Below, one piece after another: positions 9,123 to 19,210 of a DNA stretch of 64,000 nucleotides. Source of the stretch: Limnomonas spitsbergensis (lineage: Eukaryota; Chlorophyta; Chlorophyceae; Chlamydomonadales); assembly GCA_037349105.1 (NCBI GenBank), contig JAYJMM010000104.1, forward strand, positions 1,398,001 through 1,462,000, given 5' to 3'. Each line of letters begins with the position of its first letter. The stretch's first letter is position 1. Under the pieces are notes generated by a model that saw nothing but the letters and a program-made list of their open reading frames with translations, was not told the DNA's origin and did no database searches. A program made the translations under genes and the position numbers.

Positions 9123-9356
9123 GCGAGTAAAGTAGGGGCGGTACCCACAGCTAGGGGCGCCCAGGTAGGCCAGCCTTCCCTCTTATGCGGTACGCTGTAC
9201 CAAGTTACCCCTTTACAGCCCTTGTACCTCCTCAGTGTAGTACAAGAGGCACGTGTGTACAGGTGTTGAACCTTAGTTGTGAGTAGTTTGAGCCCCTTTA
9301 AGGCAGTAATGTCAGCTTACACCATTTTGGCACGGTTACTGCTTTATGGTGCGACA
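9123..9356 (+). repeat. Terminal block B2 of copy 2
   Basis: Second copy of 8255-8488. It forms the right end of copy 2 at GTGCGACA. Confidence 0.9.
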
Positions 9357-9408
9357 TGCACCATCAACATGGTTGCAGCAGTCCTCCTCGGCTTTAGGCT
9401 GTCAATAA

Positions 9409-9775
9409 CGTTACACCTCTGGGTCCGCTCAAAGCTCGGCCGCGTGGGCGCTTAACTGTTCAGAAGGGAGTAAAGAAGGAACTAAAAGGAAGAGCGGGGG
9501 AAAGGAGCAAAAGGAGAGGCCGGGAAAGCAAAGAAGACCAAGTCCAACACCTGAGTTCCACTAGAGACTAGCCCTCAACAAAGCCTCAAAGAAAAGATAA
9601 GTCCAGAGAAGCAAGCGTTTCCCACCCCTGCTTGGCCGCGAGGGCGCCCCACTGATCAGAAGGGAGAAGAGAAGAAAATAAAAAGGGGGCAAACAACAAC
9701 AACAACAAAAAGGACCAAAAGAGAAGGCCGGAAAGGCCAACGACACCGGCCTCAGAAACCCTGGAGACTAACCAT
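9409..9775 (-). repeat. LINE 3' UTR with imperfect internal duplication
   Basis: Two ~170-bp units each run from a 'GTTGAGGG.TAGTCTCTA'-type start to a GGCCGAGC/GGCCAAGC end (minus-strand sense). The first contains a (TTG)n run. The same two-unit design is present in the plus-strand copy (52385-52770), so it is a family feature. Confidence 0.7.
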
Positions 9776-10865
9776 CAATAATGCCCACAGCACAGTCCAC
9801 AAAAGCAAGTGCGTCCCAGTTCCCACCCATGCTCAGCCTGGTACAACTAGTGGAAGTTAGTGGCAGCGCCCGGAGGACCTGCCACCCCCGCTCCCGTAAC
9901 TGCTCCCTGACACTAGGGCACTGGAAGCACACATGCAGCGCATCCTCTACCTGCTCGCTATCCCCCCGTCCCCAACACCGCTGGCAGCAGCGTGCCTCTC
10001 GCCGCTGACCGTTGCGCCGTCCTCTGGTATCAGCAGTGCTGATCGCGCCAAGCCGCAGTCGCAAATTGATGCGCACACAAGCACACTCCCTCTGACTAGT
10101 GCGGCTCTTGGCCTGCGCCAGCACGGCCCCCGCCGTGGACTGGAACCAGGCGCAGTAGGTCGCCGCAGATCTGTGCTCGGTGGTAGGGTCCCTGGGGTCC
10201 CCACCGCCGCTTGCGTCCAGCCGTGCTTGCTCGTAGGCTGCGTCAACGAGTGCCAACATCTCTGTGACGGGTAGGCGCTGCAGGGCAGCTGCTGCCTCGC
10301 GCACGGTGGTGGTGGCTGCCCCTCGCTCCAGCTCCTCTAATGCACCCAGCAGATCAGAGCACCAGGTGCGGCCGCCAGTGCCCTGGCTGATTGCAAGCTG
10401 CATATCTGCTGCCATGGCTTGAGCCATGAGAGGACTGTATTGCTGTGCCTCCGGTGCCACCGCTGCATTGTAGAAGCGGAGGATATGGGCCCACCAGTCT
10501 CGCTGCAGTGGCTGGAGCTGCAGCTCTCTCATGACTCCCCAACTGGCGGCTGATGCTGGTAGCCCCGCAGCCTGACGTAGGTGCTGAAGAAAGCTGGACT
10601 GCATTTTGCTTTTGAGACGTTGCCGCGGCCGAAGGTGGCTGGTGGCCCACACCACGTCGCCGTAGTTGGCCGCAGGCGCTGCGTACACAGCTGCCAGCCT
10701 GATGCGGGTTGGAAGATGGCGCCTTAGGCCCACCTTGGCTGCCATGCGGCGAACACCGTGCAGCGCGGCAGCCAAAGGCGCCTGTCTACCCTCCATGGCC
10801 CTCTTCATGCCGCCGCTTTCGTGCTGAGTGATGCCCAAGAATTTGAATTCTTGGACATGCTTCAA
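9768..10865 (-). pseudogene. LINE ORF2 C-terminal part with zinc motif
   Basis: Continues the LINE polyprotein in a shifted frame (VQEFKFLGITQHES...). It includes the thumb/post-RT region (AAVYAAPAANYGDVVWATS) and near the C-terminus a Cys-His cluster CQRCWGRG...HVCFQCP, typical of L1/Jockey-type ORF2 ends and thought to bind nucleic acid. Clear residue-by-residue similarity to 51340-52409. Confidence 0.8.
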
Positions 10866-10875
10866 CGCAATACGG

Positions 10876-11500
10876 TCAGGGTCGTAAACGCAAACATGGG
10901 CTGGCAGCTAAGCAGCTGCCAAACTCCATGATCTCTGTCTTACTGACATTGACCTGAAGCTGTTTATGTGCCGCATATTCATGCAAGGCATCAAGCATGC
11001 GTTGCAGCCCTGCTGGGGTGCGGGCTGGCAAGGAGAGGTCATCCGCATACAGCAGGCAGCGTAGCTGTCGCCCCGCCTGCAGCTCAATGCCCTCTGCCGG
11101 GCACTTGTCTGCGAGCATGGCCGGAAGGTCACTGAGGTAAAGGCTAAAGAGCAGGGGGCTCAGGGGGCAGCCCTGTTTGATGCCTCTGGTGCAAGGCACA
11201 TGACCAGTGCGCTTGTGGCCGACAGTGAGCGTGTAAACTGCACCGGCATAAAGCGCTTGAACCGCGCGTAACAGGCATGCAGGCATGTGAAGATGCTCGC
11301 ATAAATGCCGCCACAGCTGCTCCTGGGGCACGCTGTCATATGCCTTTGTGATGTCCACAAAGGCCACATGCAGCTTGCCACGGCCTGCAGCTGCCCGTTG
11401 AGCATGGACTGCAAGCCTGAGGAGGAAAGCAGCCTGGAGCGTGCTACGGCGCTGTTGAAAACCAAACTGCTCAGGAGGGACGTGGCCGTGCTTTAGGTTG
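10876..11500 (-). pseudogene. LINE reverse transcriptase fragment
   Basis: RT motifs in order: FGFQQRRST; motif A FVDITKAYDSV; motif B GIKQGCPLSPLLFSLYLSDL; motif C LLYADDLSL with the catalytic DD; then NVSKTEIMEFG. The enzyme would copy LINE RNA at a nicked target. The palm is intact but the finger region upstream is missing (5' truncation), and a roughly 10-bp deletion after MEFG relative to the plus-strand copy shifts the frame into the next ORF, so no full protein is made. An open frame continues to 11619 but upstream of ~11500 it is not LINE-derived. Confidence 0.85.
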
Positions 11501-11827
11501 TGCACTCTTCTAATGTCGCAGAAGTGTAGCCGAAGCACTTGAACATAAGCAGAGCGGCTCTTACGTCCGCATGTTGAGGATGTGGAAGTCAAGTATAGTG
11601 GTATGGCGTTGCATGGCATAGAGACTGTTGTGGCATGACGTTACATGGCAATGGAATTGAGAACCCTACCGGTATTGCGGGTTTGATGCTTTATCGACCC
11701 TGCCAATCTGATGATAGTGAAGTCTCGGATTAATATCGTGCTTTCTTGTGGCGTAGTAAACCATCGGTTCGTGCACAAGCCGTGCGTTTGCCTAGGGTTC
11801 AGGCTCTAATTCGAATTCAGGCTCTAA
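11501..11827. other. Non-coding gap between LINE and DNA transposon
   Basis: No gene seen. Contains a short tandem TTCAGGCTCTAA(TTCGAA)TTCAGGCTCTAA just before the transposon boundary. Confidence 0.5.
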
Positions 11828-11862
11828 CCACTACCGTAGTATCAGTCCGATTTCGTTTTATA
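11828..11862 (+). repeat. Left terminal inverted repeat
   Basis: TACCGTAGTATCAGTCCGAT and the following TTCGTTTTA match the reverse complement of 22968-23002, with one difference (C versus G) near the tip. Confidence 0.85.
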
Positions 11863-12329
11863 TTGAAATCGTTTTTTGTTCGGAAACCTTCTAATTAACA
11901 AAATCACGCTTTCGTTTTAGTGGTTCGTTTTTCTGAAAGAAAGAAAGAAAACGCCTGAGCGTGGCTTGAGGAATACGGGATTTTAAATGCCGTACACCGG
12001 GAGACAAAAAACCTGGTGGTAAGGAGGGTCGTCAAGGGGTACCGGACAATAATGGTCAGGGGAGTTTTCCAGATGGCGACGCTGACGAAGGATGTTTATA
12101 TGGCAGCGTATGGTATGTTTCGTGAGACGGCTGAGGACGGAGGAGATGTCGTGTTTGGTGACACCGAGCATGCTGAGGATTTTATCGGCAGGACGAAAGA
12201 GGAAGCCTGCGGTTCCCAGAAGGATGATATGTGTATGAGAAGAAGGCGGGGAAGGATGAGGGGGGGGATGGGCACGGTCGGCGAAGGATCAGGTGGTAGG
12301 GCAGGATGGAGAACGGGTGCCAAGGAAAC

Positions 12330-12775
12330 TGTCCAACCATTATGTTTGAGGAGAAGGATAAGTTGTAAATGTTGTTCTGATTTACGGGCATGGCATTGTT
12401 CGAAAGAAAATTCGGAGGTGTAACCGACTTCAACTACGTGTACATACAGTGCAAGTCCTCTGGAGCCGAGACATTGTTTGTGAGCTAGAGAGTTGACCAG
12501 CGCGGTAAAGACGAAGGAATTCGGAATGTGGGAGACCTTGGACAATAAGCAAATCCGGTCGCAGTTTGTTACAGTAATCAAAGGTGTCAGGGAAAGTGGG
12601 GGGTCGTCGGGGCACTAGCCAACGTGGAAGACGGGTGTCATAGAACCCGAAGGGAAGGTTAGCACGGGAAGTGGCATCCATGATAGTAAAAGAGGAGCCT
12701 AGGGAGCCATTAGCAATAGCAGTTTGGATGATGCATACAGCTCGGTTGTGTCGAGCAATTTATGAGGCGGACATG
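12330..12775 (-). pseudogene. RandI LINE: restriction-like endonuclease (RLE)
   Basis: Read across two frames. RHN (12745-12753, in IARHNRAVCIIQTAIANGS) is followed by KLRPDLLIVQG (12544-12564, the RPD/KPD catalytic Asp), then VEVGYTSEFSFEQ (~12410-12435) and KSEQHLQLILLLKHNGWTV. These are the ordered motifs of the PD-(D/E)xK nuclease in R2-type LINEs. It would nick DNA, as does the APE in the same element. Frame changes occur near 12770 and 12560. Confidence 0.75.
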
Positions 12776-14301
12776 GAGGAATGAGCACAACCGCCTAAAA
12801 GATGGCCAGGGGTATCATTGGGATGGGAGCATATGGGACAGTGGGGGGTGGTGCGAGTGCCAACAGCTGTTTTGTAAGGGCGGTTCATATGCATGGCTGT
12901 AGATGCAGTCCACAGGGTATTGGTGCGCGATTTGAGGATGTTGCGAATACCACTAAAGGGCAGACCCATGTGCCATAAGATGGGAAGGTAGGAGGCGAGG
13001 GCAGAGGCAACGAGGACTTGCATGCGGACATAGCGCAAGGGCAGAGGGGGAGAAGTAGGACCATCTGTTAGAAGGGGGCATTTTCGGGACATGTGTTCCT
13101 TTAAAGAATGGGTAAGGTCTGATGCAAACCACGGTTCGTCCGTGTCATGGGGGGGAGGGAGGCATGGCCATGCAGGTAGGTGTGCGAAGTGTTGGACATC
13201 TGAGGTGCATGTGAAGTCGCATTGGTCGGGGGATTGGAGGGCGAATGCAGCACCCTTATCTGCGAGTTCATTGCCAATGATGCCGATGTGAGATTTGACC
13301 TTGTACAGGTGAAAATGGTGGCGGAGGCGTAGCCAGGTAAGGATGAGAGCACGAATGTCGAGGAGAAGGGGGGCGTGCTTACATTCAAGCAAAGTGTGCA
13401 GGTGGCGAAGGGCCTTCTGCGTATCATAGAGAGAAACCAAGGAATCTGAGAAAATGGTAAGATCACCGGTGTGGTGTAAGGTGGCATGAGTGAGGGCAGC
13501 ATGGATGCCAGCAAGCTCAGCCCGTGTAATAGTGTTGGTTTCAGCCCGGCCATCGGGGTGGACTGTGTAGGTAGTGGTGTCTTGAGTACAATAGAAGGCC
13601 GCACCCGTGGCTGTGCCTTTGCCATGTGTAGATAGGTCCGAGCCATCGGTGTAATATGCCGGTATATCGTGCCAACGGAGGGGGTAGGAGGGGGCGTAGG
13701 GTGGAGGGGTTGTCTGGTTTGGCTGGGCTGAGGGTGGAGGTGCAAGGATTGTGGTGGGCAGAGGAAGGAGATTTGCCTGGCCAAAACCGGGAGGGAGCAA
13801 GGAGCGAGAAGGGTGGGAGGAGCCCGGGGCCAAAGTGGGAGCAAGATATGGGAAAGTACGGGTTGTGTCCCCAAGAGTGTTGGAGATGAGGAGGAGGAGA
13901 AGGTCAAATTTCGGCATGCCCGCGTTAGCAATATCAGCCGGAGTGAGATGGTCGGGGGGAAGAAAAGGTAAATGGGTGTGGTGGAGGTTGGTGTAAGAGA
14001 TATGGCGATGGCCTGAGTTGAGGAGGGTCATGAATTTGGCCTGTTTCCAATTGGGAACAACGATGAAGGTCGATGTAGGTATGTGGGGTTGTTTTTGAAG
14101 TGATGCCAACGACCATCGGATAGCCTTGAGCAGTGCAGGACCAGAAAAAGGAGGCTCAACCAAGGAGGTGCCTGTCCAAGGGGTGGAATAAGGTTGATAG
14201 AGAGCCCCAAATAAGCAGTCCTTCTCACGAAGTGAGGAATATTGAAGGGCTGAAAACGGGACAGAGAGGGGTGAAGAGAAACGGTGGACCGTGAGGGGCA
14301 T
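12760..14301 (-). pseudogene. RandI LINE: RNase H and CCHC zinc motif
   Basis: The RNase H domain has its four acidic residues in context: YYTDGSDLST (Asp, ~13650), RAELAGIHAAL (Glu), IFSDSLVSL (Asp), and NELADKGAA (Asp, ~13260). It would remove RNA from the RNA-DNA hybrid. The C-terminus has CPICSHPNDTPGHLLGGC, a C-x2-C-x8-H-x4-C zinc motif at the place where site-directed LINEs (R2-like and Dualen) carry one just before the restriction-like endonuclease. The stop after it (SMSAS) is a frameshift product, because the RLE follows in the next frame. Confidence 0.82.
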
Positions 14302-15152
14302 GATAGCAGAGATATCAGTGTGGAGGCTTGCAGGAGTGACCCAATGGGCATTGATGGCAGGGGGGGGGAGTAGTGGTGAATGCTTGCCAGTGCGTGAGGT
14401 AATGTTGGGGCGTTGGGAGAGGTATTGGAGAGGCGGTAACGGAGGAGTAAGGAGGCAAGATCGTGTGCGAAGGACCCGTCAATGAGGCGTGCGAAGTCAA
14501 TTGGGTGTGTCGTGCGGATGCGGTCATAGCACGCGCGTAGCCAGAGTAGGCGGCGGACAGGAATGTGACCAACGTAGGTGCCATTGGGTCGGTAGACAAA
14601 TGCCCTATCGAGATGAGTCTGGGCCATAGAGGTGGAGAGGGTTGGCGTAGGGAAGGGTGTGTGTGTGGTAGGATAACGGAGTCCAATTTGGATAGTGAAG
14701 GAGAGGGGTGGGAGGATGTCGTAATCGGGGTGAACTGGTGAGGTATGGATGACGAGGTGGGAATCGATGAGTGATTGGTCAAGTAGATAATTGGGGTCTT
14801 CACCCGGAGGCGGGGGGAAAGGGGTGACCGAGGGAAAGGGATCCCTAGACCATGTGCCTTGCTGTTGGAGATTGGTGAGATGTGTGTCGAGGGGATGAAC
14901 CGGTTCAAGCGCAGTGTCTAGCATGTGGAGGACATTGAGCGTGGCTGGAGGATGCAGCGTGTGGATCTGGGAGGTTGGTGGAGGAGGAAGGGGAGGGAGA
15001 GTTGTGTTATGTCGTGGGAAAAGTGTTGGTATGGGTGAGGAGTGGGGGGGGGGAGGCAAGGATTGGAACGTGTGTGCCAGGAGTGAGCGTGTGAAAGCAG
15101 GCATGATAAGTGGCCGTAGGATGGGTGGGAGGGAGGTAGACATACGAGTCAT
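14028..15152 (-). pseudogene. RandI LINE: region between RT and RNase H
   Basis: A 374-residue open frame, Pro/Ser/Thr/His-rich, with no catalytic motif that I recognise. The same composition as neighbouring LINE segments and its position make it the spacer of the polyprotein. It overlaps the N-terminus of the RNase H frame, indicating another frame change. Confidence 0.5.
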
Positions 15153-15160
15153 AGTGCATG

Positions 15161-17500
15161 CTAGACCAAGCAGTGTTGGAAGAGGACGAGGAAGTGTGGC
15201 ATGGGACGGACTGGGAGCGACTCGGGTACGGCGGGAGGGGACAGGTGGTGGGACGGGTGGGGAGGTATACGCGTAGGAGGTGATGCATGGGTGGGTGCGG
15301 TAGGGTCCGTGTAAAGTAAAGAGGATGCAATTTGCTGAAGGGAATGATGTGTACCCTGCGGAATATGGGCGAAGTCATGAGCGACAGTAACCCGACGGGT
15401 ATCTTCTGGAAGGGGTGAGGTGAGGGTGTGTTGTTTGGCAAGTGGCAGAGCAATGCCGTGGAGAAGGAGGGTCAGCTGATTGAGGGCCCGTTGTGCTTTG
15501 GCAAGATCCTCTGTCCGGGCTTTGTTTAAGAAAGCGTCACGAAGAGTGTTTGCTGGGATAAGGTAAGGGTGGCCACTTATGGTGGTGACAAGAGAAGCAA
15601 GGGAGACAATGCCGACATGCCAAAGGGGGGAAAGGAAAGTATAGTCACAAATAGAGACGGGCAGGGTATCGCCGCCAGGATGTGTTGGATGTAGGATGAA
15701 GAGGAGTTGTTGAAGGAGATCATTGCCGAGGAGGGGGATGATGCCGGAGGTGCTTTGGTGAAGAGTGATGTCGGCTTTGTGTAAGAGGGAGAGTTGGCGC
15801 ATGGGGAGGGGGTGAATATAGAAACTACGAGGGGTGCGTTGCAAGGGGATGGGGAGTGAGCCATGGAAGTGAATTTGAGAGTGCAACACGCCTCGAGTTA
15901 AAGGTCCGAGGTCACCGCTGTCATTGAGAGCGCGGGTGAGGGAGAGGGCAGAGATCTGGATGTAATCGACAAGTAAGGAGGTGAGTCCAACCCCTCCACG
16001 ATCGAGGGGTGTGTGGATGAGGGTTGTGGGGAAAGAGGGACCAAGGTTCATGCAGAGCCGAGCAATTTGGGCAAGTTGTTGATCAAGGGTAGCAATGTCG
16101 GCCAACGAGAAGGGGGCAATTGGGAAGCAATACGTGATCATGGGTTTAAGGACATGTTCAAGAATGTTTAGAGCTTGTTGGGGCGGTAGATTGGCATTGA
16201 TGAGTTGTCGGCCTTTAGTATAAATAGAAAAGCTGAGATGTTGGAGATGGTGGCGGAAATCGAGTGTCATGGTGATGTAGACACCAAGATATTTGTATGG
16301 TTTGTCTGGTGGATAGTATGGCACGGGCTGGCCATTGACATGAAACTGGTCTTTTACTTGTTGCCGCAGACGGATGTTATGACGGTCAAATGTATCTACA
16401 AGGCGGGTGAAACGATCTTTATGTAGGGCACCAGTGACCGCGCATTTAGAGGGGTTCAGGGTGAGGCCTGACCAGGAGCAGTAAGCGTCAACTTTACTGA
16501 GTTGTATTCGGAGGCGGTTGCGGCTGTGTGAGAGATGGGCTACGTCGTCAGCAAAAGCTGGGCAAGTGAGGGTAAATTTGCAGGGGTGAGATAAACCTTG
16601 ACATTGTGCACAAGACGGTGTATAGCCGTGGCCTCCAACCTGTAGCCATCGGAGGAGGGGTTCGAGATAGATGAGAAAGATTAGGGGGGAAAGGGTATCG
16701 CCTTGGATGGTGCCCCTGCCGACATGAACATCATGGGTGGCAAGACAAGGGTGTTTTTGGAGAACGATGCGAGAGGTGGCATTGGTATAAATGTCTTGAA
16801 TGACTGATATTGCGTCAGGTGGGAACCCGAGGTCGTCCATGATGCGTAGAAGTTGGGCATGGTTGATGGTGTTGAAGGCACTAGAAAAGTCAATGTACAA
16901 GGCATATATATTGCGGTTATGAGCACGAGCGTCCTCAAGGGCATGGACATATCGTTGGAGGTGCCGCATGGTGTGGTGCCCTGCACGAAAGCCCTCTTGA
17001 GATTGGCTAAGGATACCAAAATCTTCGGAGTAATCGGTGAGAACGGCAGTGACGAACTATGTCCAAAGTTTGTAGATAGTGTTGTGCATGCCAATTGGAC
17101 GTTTGTTTGTTAACCGACTGACATCCCCCCGTTTGTGGAGGAGGGTAGTAGTGGAAGACTTCCATGAGGTGGGAGTGGTGCCTAAGATCCACATGAGGAT
17201 AAACAGATTGTGCAAGGATGATTGGAAAGAATGTGGCATGATACGGAGAAGTTCATTGGGGATGCCGTCAGGGCCAGAAGCTTTTTTATTTTTCAGGGAT
17301 TTGATGGCTTGATTAAATGTACTGGGCCGAAGGACGTAAGGAATAAGGGTGGTCGAAGAGGTGCGAGCGGACTTGGCCTTTGTATCGAGTTGGAAATTGT
17401 CAAGGTTTGGTATGGATTCATGCGGGTAGGGGTGTGTGGGAAGAACGTGGGGGTCGGCCGACCATTCCTTGCTGAAATGGGCATGTGTCACATTGGTCAA
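15161..17500 (-). pseudogene. RandI LINE: reverse transcriptase (two frames)
   Basis: The N-terminal RT motifs are in one frame at 17057-17500 (SLKNKKASGPDGIPNELLR; WKSSTTTLLHKRGD; RPIGMHNTIYKL). The palm is in another frame at 15161-16969: motif A YIDFSSAFNTINH (~16880), motif B GTIQGDTLSPLIFLIYLEPL (~16690), motif C FADDVAHL with the DD at 16544-16549, then LNPSKCAV. Catalytic aspartates are intact. Frames change near 17050-16960, so the protein is interrupted. Copies LINE RNA by target-primed reverse transcription. Confidence 0.82.
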
Positions 17501-19210
17501 GCCTGTAGGGTCCGTGACAAGAAGAGAGGTGGTGGGGTCCCATAAAGAGGTAATATGAGAGGAGGAGGCAGAATGGGCTGAGGAGGTATCAATGGGAAGG
17601 AGGGGGTCGGTGTCGGGTTCGTCCTGGAAAATACGTTGGTGCGCCTTGCAAGCGTTAGTGTAAAGTAGCTTGATAAGTTTTTTGCAATTTTTGTGGTAAC
17701 GGAATGTTTGCGAAAAGTTTTTCGAATGTCAACTCGGACGAGCCGAAGTTTTTGATCGCAGAGTGAGAGCCATTGGATCCATGGTGGAGAAAGGGTGGGG
17801 GGCAAATCAACTGGAAAGGGAGGAAGGAGGAGTAGTAGTGTGGAAGTAGGAGGGCATGGGGTGTAAGTATCATGGGAGACAGAGTGTGGTGGAGATAGGA
17901 GGTGGTGAGAGGCGAGAGCGGAGAGAAGGGAGTCCAAGATCGGAGAAAAGGGTAAAAGGGGAGTGGCGTTAGGGGGGGGGGCGGAAGTGAGTTGTTTAAT
18001 GAAGTTGCGGGCAAAGTGGAGGATAGCCCGTTCCTGGGTTTTTACTGTGATGTGTTGTTGTGCCACGCGAGGGAGGAAGCATGGTTTACCAGAAGGGTGG
18101 GGGGCGATAGTGTCCCGATGGGACGAGGTGGGGCAGTGTAGTTTCATGATGGTGAGGGCAGATGTACATATGTCGGAGTGGCGGGAGACTATGGTGGGAA
18201 TGTCGATATGGAGGGACACAAGGTGTTCTCGGAAAGTTGTCCATTCTGGAGGGGGGGCATGGGGTGAGGAGTGTGGTTGATAGTGGTGTTGGACGCCCGA
18301 GTCGTTGATGAGGGCGGAAGTGTGGGCGAGCAAGGCATCGGAGGCAGTGGAGAGGTCAGAGAAAACAGCCTCCCGTGTAAGCTGTAAGGTGTGGGAGGGT
18401 ATAGGCTGTTTGATGGTGGTTGGGGGGGGAGGTGTAGCGTTGGAAGGGCAAGGAGGTGTGTTGCGGAGGCGTGACGAGGTGAGGGGTTGCAAGGGAGGAC
18501 GGGGGTGCATGGGGAGTTGAAAGAGGTTTGGAGGGCACTTGAAGGTGAGGGGGAGGTGGTGAGGAGCGTAGAGGGATTGAAGAGGGACAGAGCACTCAAT
18601 TGCGGTGGGGAGTAGGCCAGAGAGGTGAAAAGCATTATCAGAGATGAGGATATCATCCAACATGGAGGCTTGCATTGTAGAGGAGTGCGGCATGTGTGTG
18701 AGATGTTTGGATGTGGTAGCATTAATGGGGATAAGTCTGTTGGAGGCAAGGAAGGAGAGGAACGTGCGATCAGGTCGAGTAGATTGGAGGTGGCGGTTGA
18801 AGTCCCCACCAATGAGGAAGATGTCACAGGCGGGGTCACTGTCATGGATAGTGTCTGCCATGTATTTTTGACAAGCAGGTGAAATGAGGTTAGAGCCCGG
18901 AGGGAAGTAAACACTAAGGACATGAAGGGTGCGGCCAGCGACCATGGGAAGTTGGAGATGGATGCAATATCCTTCGATAAGAGGGGGTACCGGTTGGCGG
19001 ATGAAGGTATGGGGGTGAGCGTCATAGTGGATGGCGAGGAAGACACCCCCGGGTGCACAGATATTTGGCCGGGCGTAAGCAAGAGTAGGGGGTGTAGGCA
19101 CGCTGCTCAGGTAGACATGATAGTGAGGGAAGGCTTGGCGGATTTCAGGAAAGGAAAGTGGATTGTTGGGAGGCAAAGAGGTGAGCTTCTTGGCCAAAGA
19201 AAATTTTGGG
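17497..19210 (-). pseudogene. RandI LINE: APE endonuclease core and following linker
   Basis: This frame continues the AP endonuclease: YFPPGSN, then IFLIGGDFNRHLQ (catalytic Asp and Asn), SMLDDILIS (the family's DxxL-type Asp) and HHLPLTFKC (SDH-like final motif; here HH replaces the usual SDH, which may impair activity). APE nicks target DNA to prime reverse transcription. Downstream is a long His/Pro/Ser-rich linker and the start of the pre-RT region. The open frame extends upstream to 19704 but only from ~19190 down does it read as APE. Confidence 0.75.

Larger units (their letters stand above)
5320..9356 (+). mobile_element. Retroelement copy 2 (PHD-integrase), 5' truncated
   Basis: Contains the 3' part of a pol gene (integrase plus PHD finger), a non-coding region (7220-8254) and the terminal order 234 bp (8255-8488), ~632 bp (8491-9122), 234 bp (9123-9356). 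The architecture is the same as copy 1 while the sequence is substantially diverged, so the arrangement is ancestral to the family and not a local duplication. The 866-bp unit 8491-9356 begins TGTCACGG and ends GTGCGACA. RT, RNase H and protease are absent. An L1-like LINE 3' end begins ~50 bp downstream. Confidence 0.75.
9409..11500 (-). mobile_element. L1-like LINE, 5' truncated
   Basis: Minus-strand non-LTR retrotransposon containing part of the RT domain, the post-RT region, a C-terminal zinc motif and a 3' UTR. The same family occurs on the plus strand at 50036-52770, and two further 3'-end fragments occur at 23365-23410 and 54590-54722. All four share the terminal segment GCCGAGC...AGCAGGGCCCAGAGGTG or GAGCGGGCCCAGAGGTG, which fixes the 3' end near 9409. 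Homology with the plus-strand copy stops near 11500 (before HGHVPPEQFG), so the insertion is 5' truncated, as is usual for LINEs. Confidence 0.85.

Noticed and set aside
13101..13931. 276-codon minus-strand frame
   Set aside because: Alternative frame under the RNase H segment of the LINE; the RNase H motifs are in the other frame.
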